Assembly: GCF_018860585.1 (NCBI RefSeq)
Contig: NZ_JAHKPR010000016.1
Coordinates: 1 to 52,301, forward strand
Direction of reading: 5' to 3'
DNA from: Colwellia sp. E2M01
GTDB lineage: Bacteria; Pseudomonadota; Gammaproteobacteria; Enterobacterales; Alteromonadaceae
DNA: 52,301 nucleotides
Shown here: positions 38,650 to 49,409 of the stretch, one piece after another
Position numbering within the stretch: the stretch's first letter is position 1
Layout: every line of letters starts with the position of its first letter
Translations under genes and position numbers: made by a program
Notes under the pieces: generated by a model
What the model saw: only the letters and a program-made list of their open reading frames with translations
What the model was told of the DNA's origin: nothing
Database searches by the model: none

Positions 38650-41517
38650 ATGCAAAAGATCAGCCTAAAAGACTGGGTTATCATACTCACTATTGTCCCA
38701 ACTACCCTTATTGGGTTTAGTTTAGCGAGTTATTTTTCATATAGTCGCTCTGTTGAGCTAAATGATTTTCTTGAGCAGCGCGCAAAAAGTATTATTGAGC
38801 CTATCGCCATCGCTAGTAAAGACCCGCTAATACACCACAATCGAGATAAATTACGTCAACTGATTAACTTTACGCACCGTAATCAATCAAACATAGTGAA
38901 AAGTATTGCTGTTTTCACTAAAGATAATCAGATCTTTGTTACTAGCGCTTATCATGGCGATATTGACTTAATGCAATTAAAAGCAGGCAACATTCAGCCT
39001 AATTATACGACTACTGAAAACTCCGACGATTATATTATTTTTAGAACACCTATTATAGTTGAGCATTACCATGCTAAACAGGTAACAGCTAACGACTCAT
39101 CTTACCTTGCCGATACTGAACACTTACAATTTGATGAGCTAATTAATAATGAAAAACCTGTAACCATTGGTTATATCGCCATGCAGGTAGACAAAAACCA
39201 GCTTAGCTTTAAACAACAAAGCCAATATTTGATTGCTTTTGCTTTTGCTTTACTCGGTACCTTACTTAGCGGTATTTTTGCATTAAGACTTATAACCAAA
39301 GTGACTAAACCTATTAACTCTATGGTGCAAGCTATTGAGCGTATTAGAGAAGGCAAGTTAGAAAGCCGAGTAAGTGGTCAACTTATTGGTGAGTTGAATT
39401 TTTTAAAAAATGGTATAAATGCCATGGCTCAATCTCTTGATGGCTACCAAAATGAAATGAATGCCAGTATTGATCAAGCAACGATCGATTTACGAGAAAG
39501 TCTCGAACAATTTGAAATACAAAACGTAGAGTTAAGTTTAGCTAAACGTAAGGCACAAGACGCCAACAGAGTGAAATCTGAATTTTTAGCCAACATGAGC
39601 CATGAATTACGTACTCCGCTTAATGGCGTTATTGGCTTTACTCGACAAGTACTTAAAACCCCGCTGACTGAAAATCAACGTGATTATTTGCAAACAATAG
39701 ATCGTTCCGCCAATAACTTATTAACGATTATTAACGATATCCTCGACTTCTCTAAACTCGATGCCGGTAAGATGGTTATCGAAAATATTCCTTTTTCATT
39801 TAGAGAATCGATTGAAGAGACCTTAAAGTTATTGGCGCCTTCAGCACATAAAAAGAATATTGAACTATCTATAAACTTACCAGAAGAAATCCCCGATTCC
39901 CTGATCGGTGATACCATGAGAATTAAACAAATAATTACTAACTTAACCAGTAATGCAATTAAATTCACTCCGCAGGGCTCTGTTTCTATTGATATAGCGA
40001 GTGAAGAGATTAATCAAAAGAGTATAAAACTGAAAGTAACCGTTGAAGATACCGGTATTGGAATGACCGTTGAGCAGCAAAAAAGTATTTTTGATGCATT
40101 CACTCAAGCAGATCAAAGTATTACGCGTTTATACGGCGGCACAGGGTTAGGTTTAGTTATATGTCAACGTCTTGCTCAAGAAATGCGCGGCGATATAGGA
40201 TTTAGTAGCGAGAAAAACCAAGGCTCAAGTTTCTGGTTCACTTTTCAATGTGATGTTAATGCAACGCCTTTAATATGGGAGTTTAGCAATAAACACTTAG
40301 CCAATAAAACAGTACTGTATTACGAAGAAAATGCGCACGCTAGAGAAGCAATTAAAAATATTTTTAACCACTGGCAGATGCAAGTAACTAGTGTTATTAA
40401 CAAACATCAACTGTCTCAGGTGTTAACGCAAAGTAAGCAAAATCAACAAGCTTTTGATTATGTTCTAATAGGCGATAATCAAACGGTTACCGCCTTAAGT
40501 GAATTAAAAAGAACCATCGCACAATTAAAACCACTATCGAATAATATCCATATAGCTTTAAACAGTAACTCTCCATGTTTACAAGACGCACTTATAGCCA
40601 GTGGTGCTAATAGCTGTTTGAGTAAACCTCTGACCTCAAACAGTTTAAACCGAATCTTTCAATCATCAATCATAGATGAACCACAAAAGCTCACATTAAG
40701 ATCTCCTATAGGAAACAGGCTGCCTATTAAGGTGTTAGCGGTTGATGATAATGAAGCTAACCTAAAATTAATTAATGCCTTGCTATTAGAGCAAGTTGAA
40801 GAAGTTATTACCGTCGACAATGGTATGGCTGCTGTTGAGCGCTGTAAAAGTGAAACTTTTGCGTTAATTTTTATGGATATTCAAATGCCAATACTCGACG
40901 GTATAAGTGCTTTAAAAGAAATAAAGCAAATACCGCTTAACATGAACACGCCTATAATTGCCGTAACCGCACATGCATTAAGTGGTGAAAAAGAAAAAAT
41001 GCAGCAACAAGGCTTTAATGCTTATATGACTAAGCCCATTGATGAAACAATGCTACGCCATATCATTTATGAGTACTGTGATTTTAATCATTTAAATAAT
41101 TCTACGACAGAAATAATAGTAAATAATGATAAAGCTGACGTTGAAGCTAATCATTCATCTATGGTTTTTAATTGGGCTTTAGCATTGAAGCGCAGTGCTA
41201 ATAAAGAAGATCTAGCCAAAGAAATGTTTCTTGGTTTAGTTGAGAGTTTACCTGAAACAGAGCAAGGCATACATGATGCTATCAAAACCCATGATATAGC
41301 ACTTATTAAACGCCTTATCCATAAATTAAATGGTGCTTGTTGTTATACAGGCACACCTAACCTAGCAAAAATAACTAACCAATTAGAAACACAATTAAAG
41401 GTAGGGTTAAGTCTTGATGAACTTGAACCAGAGTTTTTTGAATTTTTTGAACACATAGAACAAGTATTACTTGCTGCTCCTGCGGCATTAAAAGAAATAA
41501 ATGATAATATAAAGTAG
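38650..41517 (+). CDS. barA: Tripartite hybrid sensor kinase BarA
   Basis: Membrane sensor that in relatives phosphorylates UvrY/GacA and so controls CsrB-type RNAs. 955 residues: TM1 (about 9-29), a periplasmic sensor region (about 30-190), TM2 (about 190-214), HAMP, a HisKA domain with phospho-acceptor H318 in ANMSHELRTPLNG, an ATPase domain (GTGLGLVICQRLA), a weak pseudo-receiver (about 555-680), a true receiver with D743 in FMDIQMPILDG, and a C-terminal Hpt domain with H891 in HKLNGACCYTG. Its place next to rlmD and its domain order support the BarA assignment. It has its own promoter region, shared with rlmD (38407-38649). Confidence 0.93.
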   Translation: MQKISLKDWVIILTIVPTTLIGFSLASYFSYSRSVELNDFLEQRAKSIIEPIAIASKDPLIHHNRDKLRQLINFTHRNQSNIVKSIAVFTKDNQIFVTSAYHGDIDLMQLKAGNIQPNYTTTENSDDYIIFRTPIIVEHYHAKQVTANDSSYLADTEHLQFDELINNEKPVTIGYIAMQVDKNQLSFKQQSQYLIAFAFALLGTLLSGIFALRLITKVTKPINSMVQAIERIREGKLESRVSGQLIGELNFLKNGINAMAQSLDGYQNEMNASIDQATIDLRESLEQFEIQNVELSLAKRKAQDANRVKSEFLANMSHELRTPLNGVIGFTRQVLKTPLTENQRDYLQTIDRSANNLLTIINDILDFSKLDAGKMVIENIPFSFRESIEETLKLLAPSAHKKNIELSINLPEEIPDSLIGDTMRIKQIITNLTSNAIKFTPQGSVSIDIASEEINQKSIKLKVTVEDTGIGMTVEQQKSIFDAFTQADQSITRLYGGTGLGLVICQRLAQEMRGDIGFSSEKNQGSSFWFTFQCDVNATPLIWEFSNKHLANKTVLYYEENAHAREAIKNIFNHWQMQVTSVINKHQLSQVLTQSKQNQQAFDYVLIGDNQTVTALSELKRTIAQLKPLSNNIHIALNSNSPCLQDALIASGANSCLSKPLTSNSLNRIFQSSIIDEPQKLTLRSPIGNRLPIKVLAVDDNEANLKLINALLLEQVEEVITVDNGMAAVERCKSETFALIFMDIQMPILDGISALKEIKQIPLNMNTPIIAVTAHALSGEKEKMQQQGFNAYMTKPIDETMLRHIIYEYCDFNHLNNSTTEIIVNNDKADVEANHSSMVFNWALALKRSANKEDLAKEMFLGLVESLPETEQGIHDAIKTHDIALIKRLIHKLNGACCYTGTPNLAKITNQLETQLKVGLSLDELEPEFFEFFEHIEQVLLAAPAALKEINDNIK

Positions 41518-41554
41518 ATAACCTGATCTCGATTTAACAGCGCTTCTACTAGTT

Positions 41555-41711
41555 ATACCAATTCCGATAATTTTCTGGTCTAGCTGTACGAAGTAAAAAT
41601 ATTTAAAGACAAGGCTTGATTGAGTAATAACGGGTTATTGCGATTGAAAGGAACCTAGGATTTAGGTATTTTAACTAGTACAGGTGATCAGTAATTTAAC
41701 GGACTTGGTAT
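41555..41711. repeat. MITE-like element with imperfect 26-bp inverted repeats (ATACCAA type)
   Basis: Ends at 41555-41580 and 41686-41711 match as reverse complements at 21 of 26 positions, starting ATACCAA. No coding capacity. It lies in the convergent gap between barA and the small gene at 41805. The ATACCAA end resembles the ends at both edges of the window. Confidence 0.6.
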
Positions 41712-41734
41712 TATTAGGCAGATGCTTAACACAT

Positions 41735-41762
41735 AAAAAAGCAACAGAGTATGTTGCTTTTT
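41735..41762. terminator. Bidirectional intrinsic terminator between barA and the small gene
   Basis: AAAAGCAACA and TGTTGCTTTT form a perfect 10-bp stem with a five-base loop, flanked by an A-run and a T-run, in the convergent gap. Confidence 0.85.
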
Positions 41763-41804
41763 AATTAGAATTTAATTGAAATTTAGTTGAAATTTATAAG
41801 TGCA

Positions 41805-42050
41805 TTAACGAAGTACGATATCCGGTGACGTATTAATTTCTCCATCTTCAGTAATAACAGCAACACCTCCACTACATTGAAGTACTGCTAATCGCTCATT
41901 TCCCTCTTTTCGTACAAAGGTTAATTCATAGCCGAATTTACCTAAGCTACTTGCAGAGAATTTTTGCGATAATGATAACTTATTCCACCATGCGGATTGT
42001 TCAGGAGTTTCTTTACGACGCTCTAACATTGGTTTCATTTGTGCTTGCAT
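41805..42050 (-). CDS. Small conserved-looking protein of unknown function
   Basis: An 81-residue product. It is probably a real gene: GGGG lies seven bases before the second of two adjacent ATGs, its composition resembles its neighbours, and a terminator follows. It has no signal peptide or membrane segment. The N-terminal half is basic and helical (MKPMLERRKETPEQSAWWNKLSLSQK); the C-terminal half looks like short beta strands (YELTFVRKEGNERLAVLQCSGGVAVITEDG). I do not recognise a family. It occupies the place after pdxJ where acpS is found in E. coli, but it has no resemblance to AcpS. Confidence 0.6.
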   Translation of the reverse strand: MQAQMKPMLERRKETPEQSAWWNKLSLSQKFSASSLGKFGYELTFVRKEGNERLAVLQCSGGVAVITEDGEINTSPDIVLR

Positions 42051-42267
42051 CATTTAACCCCACTCGTTTATGTTGAGTCCGTTCTACACTGCTTAAAATA
42101 AGTGTAGACCATAATAGAAACAAAAATAAAGTAAATGCTGTTTTTTTAGTCGATGATATTTTTTAACTTATGATGATACTCCTGAACATTTTCCATCGAC
42201 AATCCAGAAAAATTACACCAACTAAAAAATAGCTTTTATTTATTAATACCTTAATCAAAAACCTAAC

Positions 42268-42999
42268 TTAAGATCTTGCCTCTAACATTAACTTTTTCAT
42301 ATCACGAACAGCGGTATCTAAACCATCAATAACAGCACGCGCAATGATAGCATGACCAATATTTAATTCGATGATTTCTTTAATTGCCGCAATTGGTTTA
42401 ACATTAAAATAATTTAAACCATGCCCCGCATTCACTTTTAACCCTAAACTGTGAGCGTATTTAATACCTACCGTTAGACGTTCTAGCTCTACTTGCTTTG
42501 CTTCTTCACACGTTAAGTCTGCGTAGTGACCTGTGTGTATTTCGATATAAGGGGCTTTACTTGCAAATGCTGCGTCAATTTGCGCTTTGTCGGCATCAAT
42601 AAATAAACTAACAGCAATACCTGCATCCGCAAGCTTAGCTGTTGCTTGAGCCACTTTATCAAATTGCCCAACAACATCTAAACCACCTTCAGTGGTAAGC
42701 TCTTCACGTTTTTCTGGTACTAAGCAGCAAAACTCAGGCTTTACTTCACAGGCAATAGTCACCATTTCATCGGTGACAGCCATTTCAAAATTCATACGTG
42801 TTTGTAATGTTTGTTTTAAAACATATATATCTCGGTCTTGAATATGACGTCTGTCTTCACGTAAATGTACCGTAATTCCATCTGCGCCTGCGTGTTCTGC
42901 TACGCATGCTGCATGTACAGGATCTGGGTATGTTGTACCTCGTGCTTGTCTTAGGGTCGCAATATGATCAACATTTACACCTAATAATAATTCAGTCAT
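42268..42999 (-). CDS. pdxJ: Pyridoxine 5'-phosphate synthase
   Basis: Condenses 3-amino-2-oxopropyl phosphate with deoxyxylulose 5-phosphate, the last ring-forming step of vitamin B6 synthesis. 243 residues, a TIM barrel. The family pattern is clear: [25 protein letters not shown] at the N-terminus, [38 protein letters not shown] and NAGHGLNY, then [10 protein letters not shown]. It follows recO by 108 bases, as in other gammaproteobacteria. Confidence 0.97.
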   Translation of the reverse strand: MTELLLGVNVDHIATLRQARGTTYPDPVHAACVAEHAGADGITVHLREDRRHIQDRDIYVLKQTLQTRMNFEMAVTDEMVTIACEVKPEFCCLVPEKREELTTEGGLDVVGQFDKVAQATAKLADAGIAVSLFIDADKAQIDAAFASKAPYIEIHTGHYADLTCEEAKQVELERLTVGIKYAHSLGLKVNAGHGLNYFNVKPIAAIKEIIELNIGHAIIARAVIDGLDTAVRDMKKLMLEARS

Positions 43000-43107
43000 A
43001 TTCTCATTCTCTAGTTTTTGTCTTTAATAATAATTGGGCTATTCGTAGCTTTTGTTCATTTAAGTCGTGTTATAACAAGGTTAAATAATTTGTAACTATT
43101 ACTATAA

Positions 43108-43863
43108 TTATGACTTTTTGGAAAATAATTTCCGGCTATTTAATGGTTTATTACCTAACAACTGGTTAATAACATGGCGCATAAGTAGCTTAAAGGTAAA
43201 ATTTATTGCGTCAGTTTCAGCATTGCTTGCTTCGCTAGGCTCTTTATCATTTACTTGATTCGTATTTTCTGGTTTTTGATACAGCGTCTCTTGTTGAGCA
43301 ATAGCTTGCAGATGCGACGCTGAAAAGCATTGTTCACTATTTTTGGGTAAAGCACTGTACACAGGAACAAACCCTTGTTCAGGTATATAATGAAAATAAT
43401 GTGCATCGTATTCAAACACTGGGGAAAAATCAAAAGACAAGCCTAACTCTTCTAATAATGAGAGTTCGAAATAGCGTAATTGTGGCGCTATAGCCGAGCC
43501 TTGCGATAAAGCTGTTAATGTTTTTTGATACTGTAAAAATAAATCTGTGCAAGCAATGTGTTCTGTCAGTAAGCGGATCATTAATTCATTGATATAAAAA
43601 GCACTAAAGAGGCTGTGCTTAATTAATGAAAAAGATTTAGCTGTGCTATCTACTTGCGTTATTTGCTTAAAAACCCCCTCACCTTTCATGATGACTTTAA
43701 GCGGTAAAAAAGGCTGAATTAAGCCTTTTTTAATCGAACGTTTAGACTGCCCCACATAAACCAATGCGGTGACTTTACCGTCGTGTTCGGTTAACAAGTC
43801 AACTAATAATTGATTTTCACGATAAGGTCTACGGTGTAAAACAAAAGCATTTTGCTCAACCAT
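43108..43863 (-). CDS. recO: DNA repair protein RecO
   Basis: With RecR (and RecF) it loads RecA on SSB-coated single-stranded DNA. 251 residues. The N-terminal OB fold is typical (AFVLHRRPYRENQLLVDLLTEHDGKVTALVYVGQ), followed by the helical region with EL-G-L-F pattern (ELSLLEELGLSFDFSP). There is no zinc-binding Cys set, which fits the gammaproteobacterial form. It is 35 bases downstream of era. Confidence 0.93.
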   Translation of the reverse strand: MVEQNAFVLHRRPYRENQLLVDLLTEHDGKVTALVYVGQSKRSIKKGLIQPFLPLKVIMKGEGVFKQITQVDSTAKSFSLIKHSLFSAFYINELMIRLLTEHIACTDLFLQYQKTLTALSQGSAIAPQLRYFELSLLEELGLSFDFSPVFEYDAHYFHYIPEQGFVPVYSALPKNSEQCFSASHLQAIAQQETLYQKPENTNQVNDKEPSEASNAETDAINFTFKLLMRHVINQLLGNKPLNSRKLFSKKS

Positions 43864-43898
43864 GTTTTCTTACTCGATACTGTTGATTAAGTATATGC

Positions 43899-44816
43899 CT
43901 AACCAGAGTAATCATCACCGTAACCTAAGCTGCGTAATGCGCGCTCATCATCAGCCCAACCTGATTTAACTTTTACCCAAGTTTCAAGAAACACTTTACT
44001 GTCAAATAAGTTTTCCATGTCACGTCTTGCTTCTTGCCCAATAGTTTTCAAACGCTCACCACGATTACCAATAACCATACGTTTTTGACTTTCTCGTTCA
44101 ACTAAAACTAAAGCATTAATATGAATAATGCCTTTTTCATCCATTTTAAACTGCTCTATTTCAACAGTAATGGAGTAAGGTAATTCATCACCAGTAAAGC
44201 GAATTAGTTTTTCACGGATCACTTCTGAAGCCATAAAACGACTAGAACGATCAGTTATGTGATCTTCAGGAAACCAAAAATCACTTTCAGGCAATGAAGA
44301 TAAGCATAATTTGCTAATGGTATCTACGCCATGTCCTTTGGTTGCACAGATAGGAACAATGTCTCTAAAGTCATGCATTTCGCCTAACTTTTGTAAATGC
44401 GGCAATAACTCGTCCTTATCAGCAATATTATCGGTTTTGTTCACCACTAAAATACATGGCATACCACTTTGTTTAACTTTGGTTAAGACTAGCTCATCAT
44501 CTTGAGTCCAGTTTGTCCCCTCAACTAAAAATACAATTAACTCTACTTCAGCAATTGAACTACTTGCCGCGCGATTCATTAACCGGTTAATGGCACGTTT
44601 TTCTTCGGTGTGTAAGCCTGGAGTATCAACTAAAATAGCTTGTCTATTTTCTTCGGTTAAAATACCTAAAATACGATGACGAGTAGTTTGTGGTTTTTTC
44701 GAGGTAATACTAATTTTTTGCCCTAACATGGCATTTAATAATGTTGATTTACCAACGTTTGGGCGACCAACAATAGCAATTAAGCCAGCATAGGTATCTG
44801 AGGTATCGATTTGCAT
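43899..44816 (-). CDS. era: GTPase Era
   Basis: Small-subunit assembly GTPase that binds the 3' end of 16S rRNA. 305 residues. The G domain has G1 [13 protein letters not shown], the switch II DTPGLH, NKTD and the G5 region CATKG; the C-terminal KH domain (about 205-300) includes [30 protein letters not shown]. It lies 21 bases after rnc; the rnc-era-recO order is an ancient operon. Confidence 0.97.
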   Translation of the reverse strand: MQIDTSDTYAGLIAIVGRPNVGKSTLLNAMLGQKISITSKKPQTTRHRILGILTEENRQAILVDTPGLHTEEKRAINRLMNRAASSSIAEVELIVFLVEGTNWTQDDELVLTKVKQSGMPCILVVNKTDNIADKDELLPHLQKLGEMHDFRDIVPICATKGHGVDTISKLCLSSLPESDFWFPEDHITDRSSRFMASEVIREKLIRFTGDELPYSITVEIEQFKMDEKGIIHINALVLVERESQKRMVIGNRGERLKTIGQEARRDMENLFDSKVFLETWVKVKSGWADDERALRSLGYGDDYSG

Positions 44817-44837
44817 AATATAATGTCTCGTGCTGGT

Positions 44838-45713
44838 TTATTTTTTTGTGTTACTTCTAGTAGGAGTGCTTTTATTGCTAGTCTTTTGAGCAGCTCCGGC
44901 TTTTGCTTTTACAGGCCTTGAAATTTTATTTTTTTTGCCACTATTAGTTACTTTAGACGTATTAACAGACTTAGACTTAGATAAAGTAACATTTTTAGCT
45001 GGCTTAGTTATTTTTACCTTACTGTCTTTAGCTTGCTCAATTAAGGCAAGGATCTGCATTGCCGCTTCTTGCTCAGCCTTACGACGACTTGTTCCCTTAG
45101 CAATAACCACATCTTTAATAACCGATGTTTGACAACGAACAGTAAACTCTTGGTTATGCGACTGACCTGTTGTGTCAATCACTTCATAACTTGGTAGTTC
45201 TATTTTTCTACCTTGTAGATATTCTTGTAAACGTGTTTTTGGATCTTTTTGTTCGTTACCCGGTTTAATAGCGGTTAAACGTTTTTCAAACCAACTTAAG
45301 ATTAGCGTTTTACAACGTTCTATAGAAGAATCTAAATAGACCGCACCAATAATAGCTTCTATCGCATCTTCTAAAATGGATTCACGACGATGACCGCCAC
45401 TTTTTAACTCACCTGGGCCTAATATTAAACATTCACCTAACTCAAAATCTCGAGCAACTTTAGCTAAAGTAACCCCCTTAACTAAACTAGATCGCATACG
45501 AGTTAAATCACCTTCATCATGCTTTGGAAACTTATCAAAAAGTGCTTCGGCAATAACAAACCCTAGAATTGAATCCCCTAAAAACTCCAGCCTTTCGTTA
45601 TGCTGGCCTTTAGCGCTACGATGAGTAAGTGCTTGCACCAAAAGTGTTGGATCATTAAATTCATAACCCATTTTCTTGGTTAATCTAGCAAGATTATGTG
45701 GATTTATTTTCAC
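44838..45713 (-). CDS. rnc: Ribonuclease III with a long basic C-terminal tail
   Basis: Endonuclease for double-stranded RNA, processing rRNA and regulating mRNAs. The catalytic domain (about 5-150) has the signature [13 protein letters not shown] and the later [13 protein letters not shown]; the double-stranded RNA-binding domain is at about 158-228 ([29 protein letters not shown]). The protein is 291 residues; E. coli RNase III has 226. The extra 60 residues are almost all Lys, Ser, Thr, Asn and Ala ([15 protein letters not shown]). The gene continues in frame, so the tail is probably genuine. The tail may add non-specific RNA affinity (inference). Confidence 0.95.
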   Translation of the reverse strand: MKINPHNLARLTKKMGYEFNDPTLLVQALTHRSAKGQHNERLEFLGDSILGFVIAEALFDKFPKHDEGDLTRMRSSLVKGVTLAKVARDFELGECLILGPGELKSGGHRRESILEDAIEAIIGAVYLDSSIERCKTLILSWFEKRLTAIKPGNEQKDPKTRLQEYLQGRKIELPSYEVIDTTGQSHNQEFTVRCQTSVIKDVVIAKGTSRRKAEQEAAMQILALIEQAKDSKVKITKPAKNVTLSKSKSVNTSKVTNSGKKNKISRPVKAKAGAAQKTSNKSTPTRSNTKK

Positions 45714-45806
45714 GAGTGCTCACTATTCCTCTGACAACTATGGATACTTACTATCTGAATATTAAAATCATAGGTGTTTAAAAAAAGTTTAAAAAAACTA
45801 GCCATT

Positions 45807-46739
45807 TTAATTAATAGCTCCGATACGTGAGAAACGAATAGCGGTTGGTACCCAGTTTGGTAAAAAGCTATCATCGCCACGTTCAAAATCAAAACTCATC
45901 CATATAGCAACCGCCTCACCAACAAGATTCTCTTCTGGAACAAACCCCCAAAAACGTCCATCTAAAGAGTTATCGCGATTATCACCCATGACAAAATAAT
46001 GATTTGCAGGTACTAAAAACTCATCAGCCGCGGTGCCCGCTTGCTGAAAATACATTGCTGTGCGGGTTGGACTATGAATATCATTTAAAACATGATGGCT
46101 TTTGTTCAGCATATCAGATTGAAATTCTTTCATACCAGACTTAGAATCCGGTCCTTCATAATTACCTAATAATTTTTGCGGTACTTGTACAAAATCAGGA
46201 CATTTTACATCTGTTTCTTGGCATGCAGCCTTAATATAGAGAGATTTATTACGATAAATAATACGGTCGCCAGGTAAACCAATAACACGTTTTATATAAT
46301 CAATTCTTGGATCTTCTGGGTATTTAAATACCGCCACATCGCCACGCTCAGGCAAGCCGTTTTCAATAAACTTAACTCTTGCTACCGGATCTTTTAAACC
46401 ATAGTTAAATTTATTCACAAGAATAAAGTCACCATCAAGTAACGTTGGCATCATTGAGCCTGACGGAATTTGAAAGGGTTCATATAAAAAAGAACGTAAA
46501 ATTAAAACAAAGGCAATAACAGGAAATATTTGCACTGCAGTATCAACTAGTGGAGACGGTTCATTTAAAGTCGCTAATGCTTCTGGTGTTAATTCGGCAG
46601 CATGTAATTCTTTTGCTGTAGCTTGCGCTTCTTTGACTTTTAATTGACGCTGCGGCGCTAAATAAAATTTATTAGCAAACCAAACTATCCCTGTAAGTAC
46701 TGTGATTACCACTAAGATAATCGAAAAATAAACTGCCAT
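45807..46739 (-). CDS. lepB: Signal peptidase I
   Basis: Removes signal peptides from exported proteins at the outer face of the inner membrane. 310 residues: a N-terminal membrane segment (about 3-22), a cytoplasmic loop, a second segment (about 70-85), then the periplasmic protease with Ser in QIPSGSMMPTLLDGD, Lys in RIDYIKRVIGLPGD and the conserved VMGDNRDNSLDGRFWGFV. It lies between lepA and rnc, as in E. coli. Confidence 0.96.
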   Translation of the reverse strand: MAVYFSIILVVITVLTGIVWFANKFYLAPQRQLKVKEAQATAKELHAAELTPEALATLNEPSPLVDTAVQIFPVIAFVLILRSFLYEPFQIPSGSMMPTLLDGDFILVNKFNYGLKDPVARVKFIENGLPERGDVAVFKYPEDPRIDYIKRVIGLPGDRIIYRNKSLYIKAACQETDVKCPDFVQVPQKLLGNYEGPDSKSGMKEFQSDMLNKSHHVLNDIHSPTRTAMYFQQAGTAADEFLVPANHYFVMGDNRDNSLDGRFWGFVPEENLVGEAVAIWMSFDFERGDDSFLPNWVPTAIRFSRIGAIN

Positions 46740-46898
46740 ATTAATCCTAAATTTTGTTATTTTTTAAATGCTACAATCGTAAACTTTGTTAAGTAAATAC
46801 AATCCAGTTAACGCTTTATCATTTAACATCTTTAGCTGTGTGATATCAGCGATAATACATTAAGAGAAAAACGTTAATTAATTTAACGATGATAGAAA

Positions 46899-48689
46899 TT
46901 AGCCATCAAGTTTTAAAACGGCTAAAAATGCTTCTTGAGGTACTTCTACATTACCTACTTGCTTCATACGTTTTTTACCGTCTTTTTGCTTTTGTAGTAA
47001 CTTTTTCTTACGGCTAATATCACCACCGTAACACTTAGCGGTAACGTTTTTACGTAATTGTTTAACGGTTGTACGCGCAATAACGTTATTGCCAATAGCT
47101 GCTTGAATAGCGATATCGAACATTTGACGATGAATTAGCTCTCTTAATTTATCTACTAGTAAGCGTCCACGCGCAACAGAGTTTGTTCTATGCGTGATCA
47201 TTGCTAATGCATCAACGCGATCGCCGTTAATCATTACGTCTACTCGTACCATGTCAGCAGCTTCAAAACGTACAAAATTATAGTCGAGTGATGCATAACC
47301 ACGACTTGTTGATTTAAGTTTATCGAAGAAGTCCATAACCACTTCAGCCATTGGTAATTCATAGGTTACCGCAACTTGGTTACCGTGGTAAATAATGTCT
47401 TTTTGCACACCACGTTTTTCAATACATAAAGTAATAACATTACCTAAATACTCTTGCGGCACTAAGATATTAGCTTGCACAATTGGTTCACGTATTTCGT
47501 AAATATTATTGATTGCAGGAAGGTCTGCTGGGTTATCAATAAAAACAACCTCACCATTGGTTGTTTCTATTTCATAGTTTACCGTTGGTGCTGTGGTGAT
47601 TAAATCAAGATCGTATTCACGAGATAAACGCTCTTGAATAATTTCCATGTGTAGCATACCAAGGAAACCAATACGGAAACCAAAACCTAATGCGGAAGAG
47701 TTTTCTGGTTCAAAAAATAATGATGCGTCATTTAAGCTTAATTTGTTTAAGGCATCTCTGAAGTTTTCATAATCATCAGAGCTAATAGGGAAAATACCTG
47801 CATATACTTGTGGCTGAGCTTTTTTAAAGCCTGGTAAGGCATTGGCTGTTTCTTTTTTGCTAATAGTAATAGTATCGCCCACTGGCGCACCATGAATTTC
47901 TTTAATACCGGCAATAATAAAGCCAACTTCACCCGCTTTTAATACACCAGTATCCGTTTGTTTTGGCGTAAAAATACCGACTTTATCAATTTGGTGAACT
48001 TGTCCTGTAGACATCACCAACATTCTGTCGCCTTTTTTAACTTCTCCGTTCATAATACGAACGAGTGAAACAACACCTTGATAATTATCAAACCACGAGT
48101 CAACAATTAACGCTTGTAATGGCTCGTCTATATTACCGACCGGTGGTGGAATATTTTTAACAATAGTCTCTAAAACGTCTTCAATGCCAAGCCCTGTTTT
48201 AGCTGAACAGGTTACCGCTTCTGTGGCGTCAATACCTATAATATGTTCGATTTCTTCACACACACGATCAGGATCCGCTTGTGGTAAATCAATTTTATTT
48301 AGAATCGGAAGTACTTCTAAATCCATTTCAATTGCGGTGTAACAGTTAGCAACTGTTTGCGCTTCAACTCCTTGACCAGCGTCAACAACCAGTAGTGCAC
48401 CTTCACATGAAGCTAAAGAACGCGATACTTCATAAGAAAAATCAACATGGCCTGGAGTATCGATAAAGTTTAATTGGTAAGTTTCACCATCTTTAGCTTT
48501 ATAATCTAAAGTAACACTTTGCGCTTTAATGGTGATACCACGTTCTCGTTCAATATCCATTGAATCAAGTACTTGCGCTGACATTTCGCGCTCTTGCAAA
48601 CCACCACAGTGCTGGATAAGACGGTCAGAAAGTGTGGATTTACCATGATCGATATGGGCGATAATTGAGAAGTTTCTAATGTTTTTCAT
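46899..48689 (-). CDS. lepA: Elongation factor 4 (LepA)
   Basis: Ribosome-associated translational GTPase involved in translation initiation/elongation quality. 596 residues, full length. The G domain begins [23 protein letters not shown], followed by [12 protein letters not shown] and the NKIDLP motif; the EF-G-like domains 2-3-4 and the LepA-specific C-terminal domain ([34 protein letters not shown]) are all present. It is 160 bases before lepB on the same strand. Confidence 0.98.
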   Translation of the reverse strand: MKNIRNFSIIAHIDHGKSTLSDRLIQHCGGLQEREMSAQVLDSMDIERERGITIKAQSVTLDYKAKDGETYQLNFIDTPGHVDFSYEVSRSLASCEGALLVVDAGQGVEAQTVANCYTAIEMDLEVLPILNKIDLPQADPDRVCEEIEHIIGIDATEAVTCSAKTGLGIEDVLETIVKNIPPPVGNIDEPLQALIVDSWFDNYQGVVSLVRIMNGEVKKGDRMLVMSTGQVHQIDKVGIFTPKQTDTGVLKAGEVGFIIAGIKEIHGAPVGDTITISKKETANALPGFKKAQPQVYAGIFPISSDDYENFRDALNKLSLNDASLFFEPENSSALGFGFRIGFLGMLHMEIIQERLSREYDLDLITTAPTVNYEIETTNGEVVFIDNPADLPAINNIYEIREPIVQANILVPQEYLGNVITLCIEKRGVQKDIIYHGNQVAVTYELPMAEVVMDFFDKLKSTSRGYASLDYNFVRFEAADMVRVDVMINGDRVDALAMITHRTNSVARGRLLVDKLRELIHRQMFDIAIQAAIGNNVIARTTVKQLRKNVTAKCYGGDISRKKKLLQKQKDGKKRMKQVGNVEVPQEAFLAVLKLDG

Positions 48690-48896
48690 AAAGGGCAGTC
48701 AAATAAGCAGCGTTAAAATAATACAATGCCGTGATTTTAACGAATTTACTGCCTTGGGGCTATCTTTTGTTCAGATATCTTTTGTTTCTAACTATTGCAG
48801 CTAATTAACCTAAACTCGGTTTAATTACAGCCAAGCTCAAGATTCCTTTACATTTATCCCTTGGTTACGTGGAAAATGATACTAGTTGTTTACCGT

Positions 48897-49409
48897 TTAT
48901 TTAGAATGAGAGGTAATAGAGATTTCAGTGTTATTTTCTGATGGTATTATTTCAATAATTTTAGGTTGTAACTTTGCACTTTGCGTACCGTATTGTTGTT
49001 GGTACTTTGCAACACGATACCCCAAATATGCACCAGCAATACCAAGCCCTAACGCAAATAATTCATGATTTAATACTTGCTGACTTAACAACCACTGCCC
49101 TAATGCTGAACAACTAAATAAGCCAAGTAATGGGAATAAGTAAACCTGCCCAGCACTCGTAAGAATATCTTGTTCTGGTAAAGCTAAAACTACACAATCA
49201 CCTAATTTCAAGGTTTTACCTGAAGCATGTTTAATATCGCCGCTGTAAGGTAAACTTAAAGTAAGCTTTCCTTGCGGTAAAGCTTTGGCAACTTGGCCGC
49301 TGCCGCAGGTATCAACCTGAGCGCAACTACTACAGGTTGATTTTACTTGGCTAGTAACCGTAATGTAATCAGCTTCAATAGCAACAACATTAGTCAGCTC
49401 TTTAATCAT
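48897..49409 (-). CDS. rseC: SoxR-reducing/sigma-E accessory protein RseC
   Basis: Inner-membrane protein of the RseC/MucC family, linked to sigma-E control and, in E. coli, to reduction of SoxR. 170 residues. An N-terminal four-Cys pattern (TCSSCAQVDTCGSG) that may bind an Fe-S cluster is followed by two membrane segments (about 85-105 and 112-130) and a charged tail. Its ATG lies inside the end of rseB (8-base overlap), so translation is coupled. Confidence 0.9.
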   Translation of the reverse strand: MIKELTNVVAIEADYITVTSQVKSTCSSCAQVDTCGSGQVAKALPQGKLTLSLPYSGDIKHASGKTLKLGDCVVLALPEQDILTSAGQVYLFPLLGLFSCSALGQWLLSQQVLNHELFALGLGIAGAYLGYRVAKYQQQYGTQSAKLQPKIIEIIPSENNTEISITSHSK

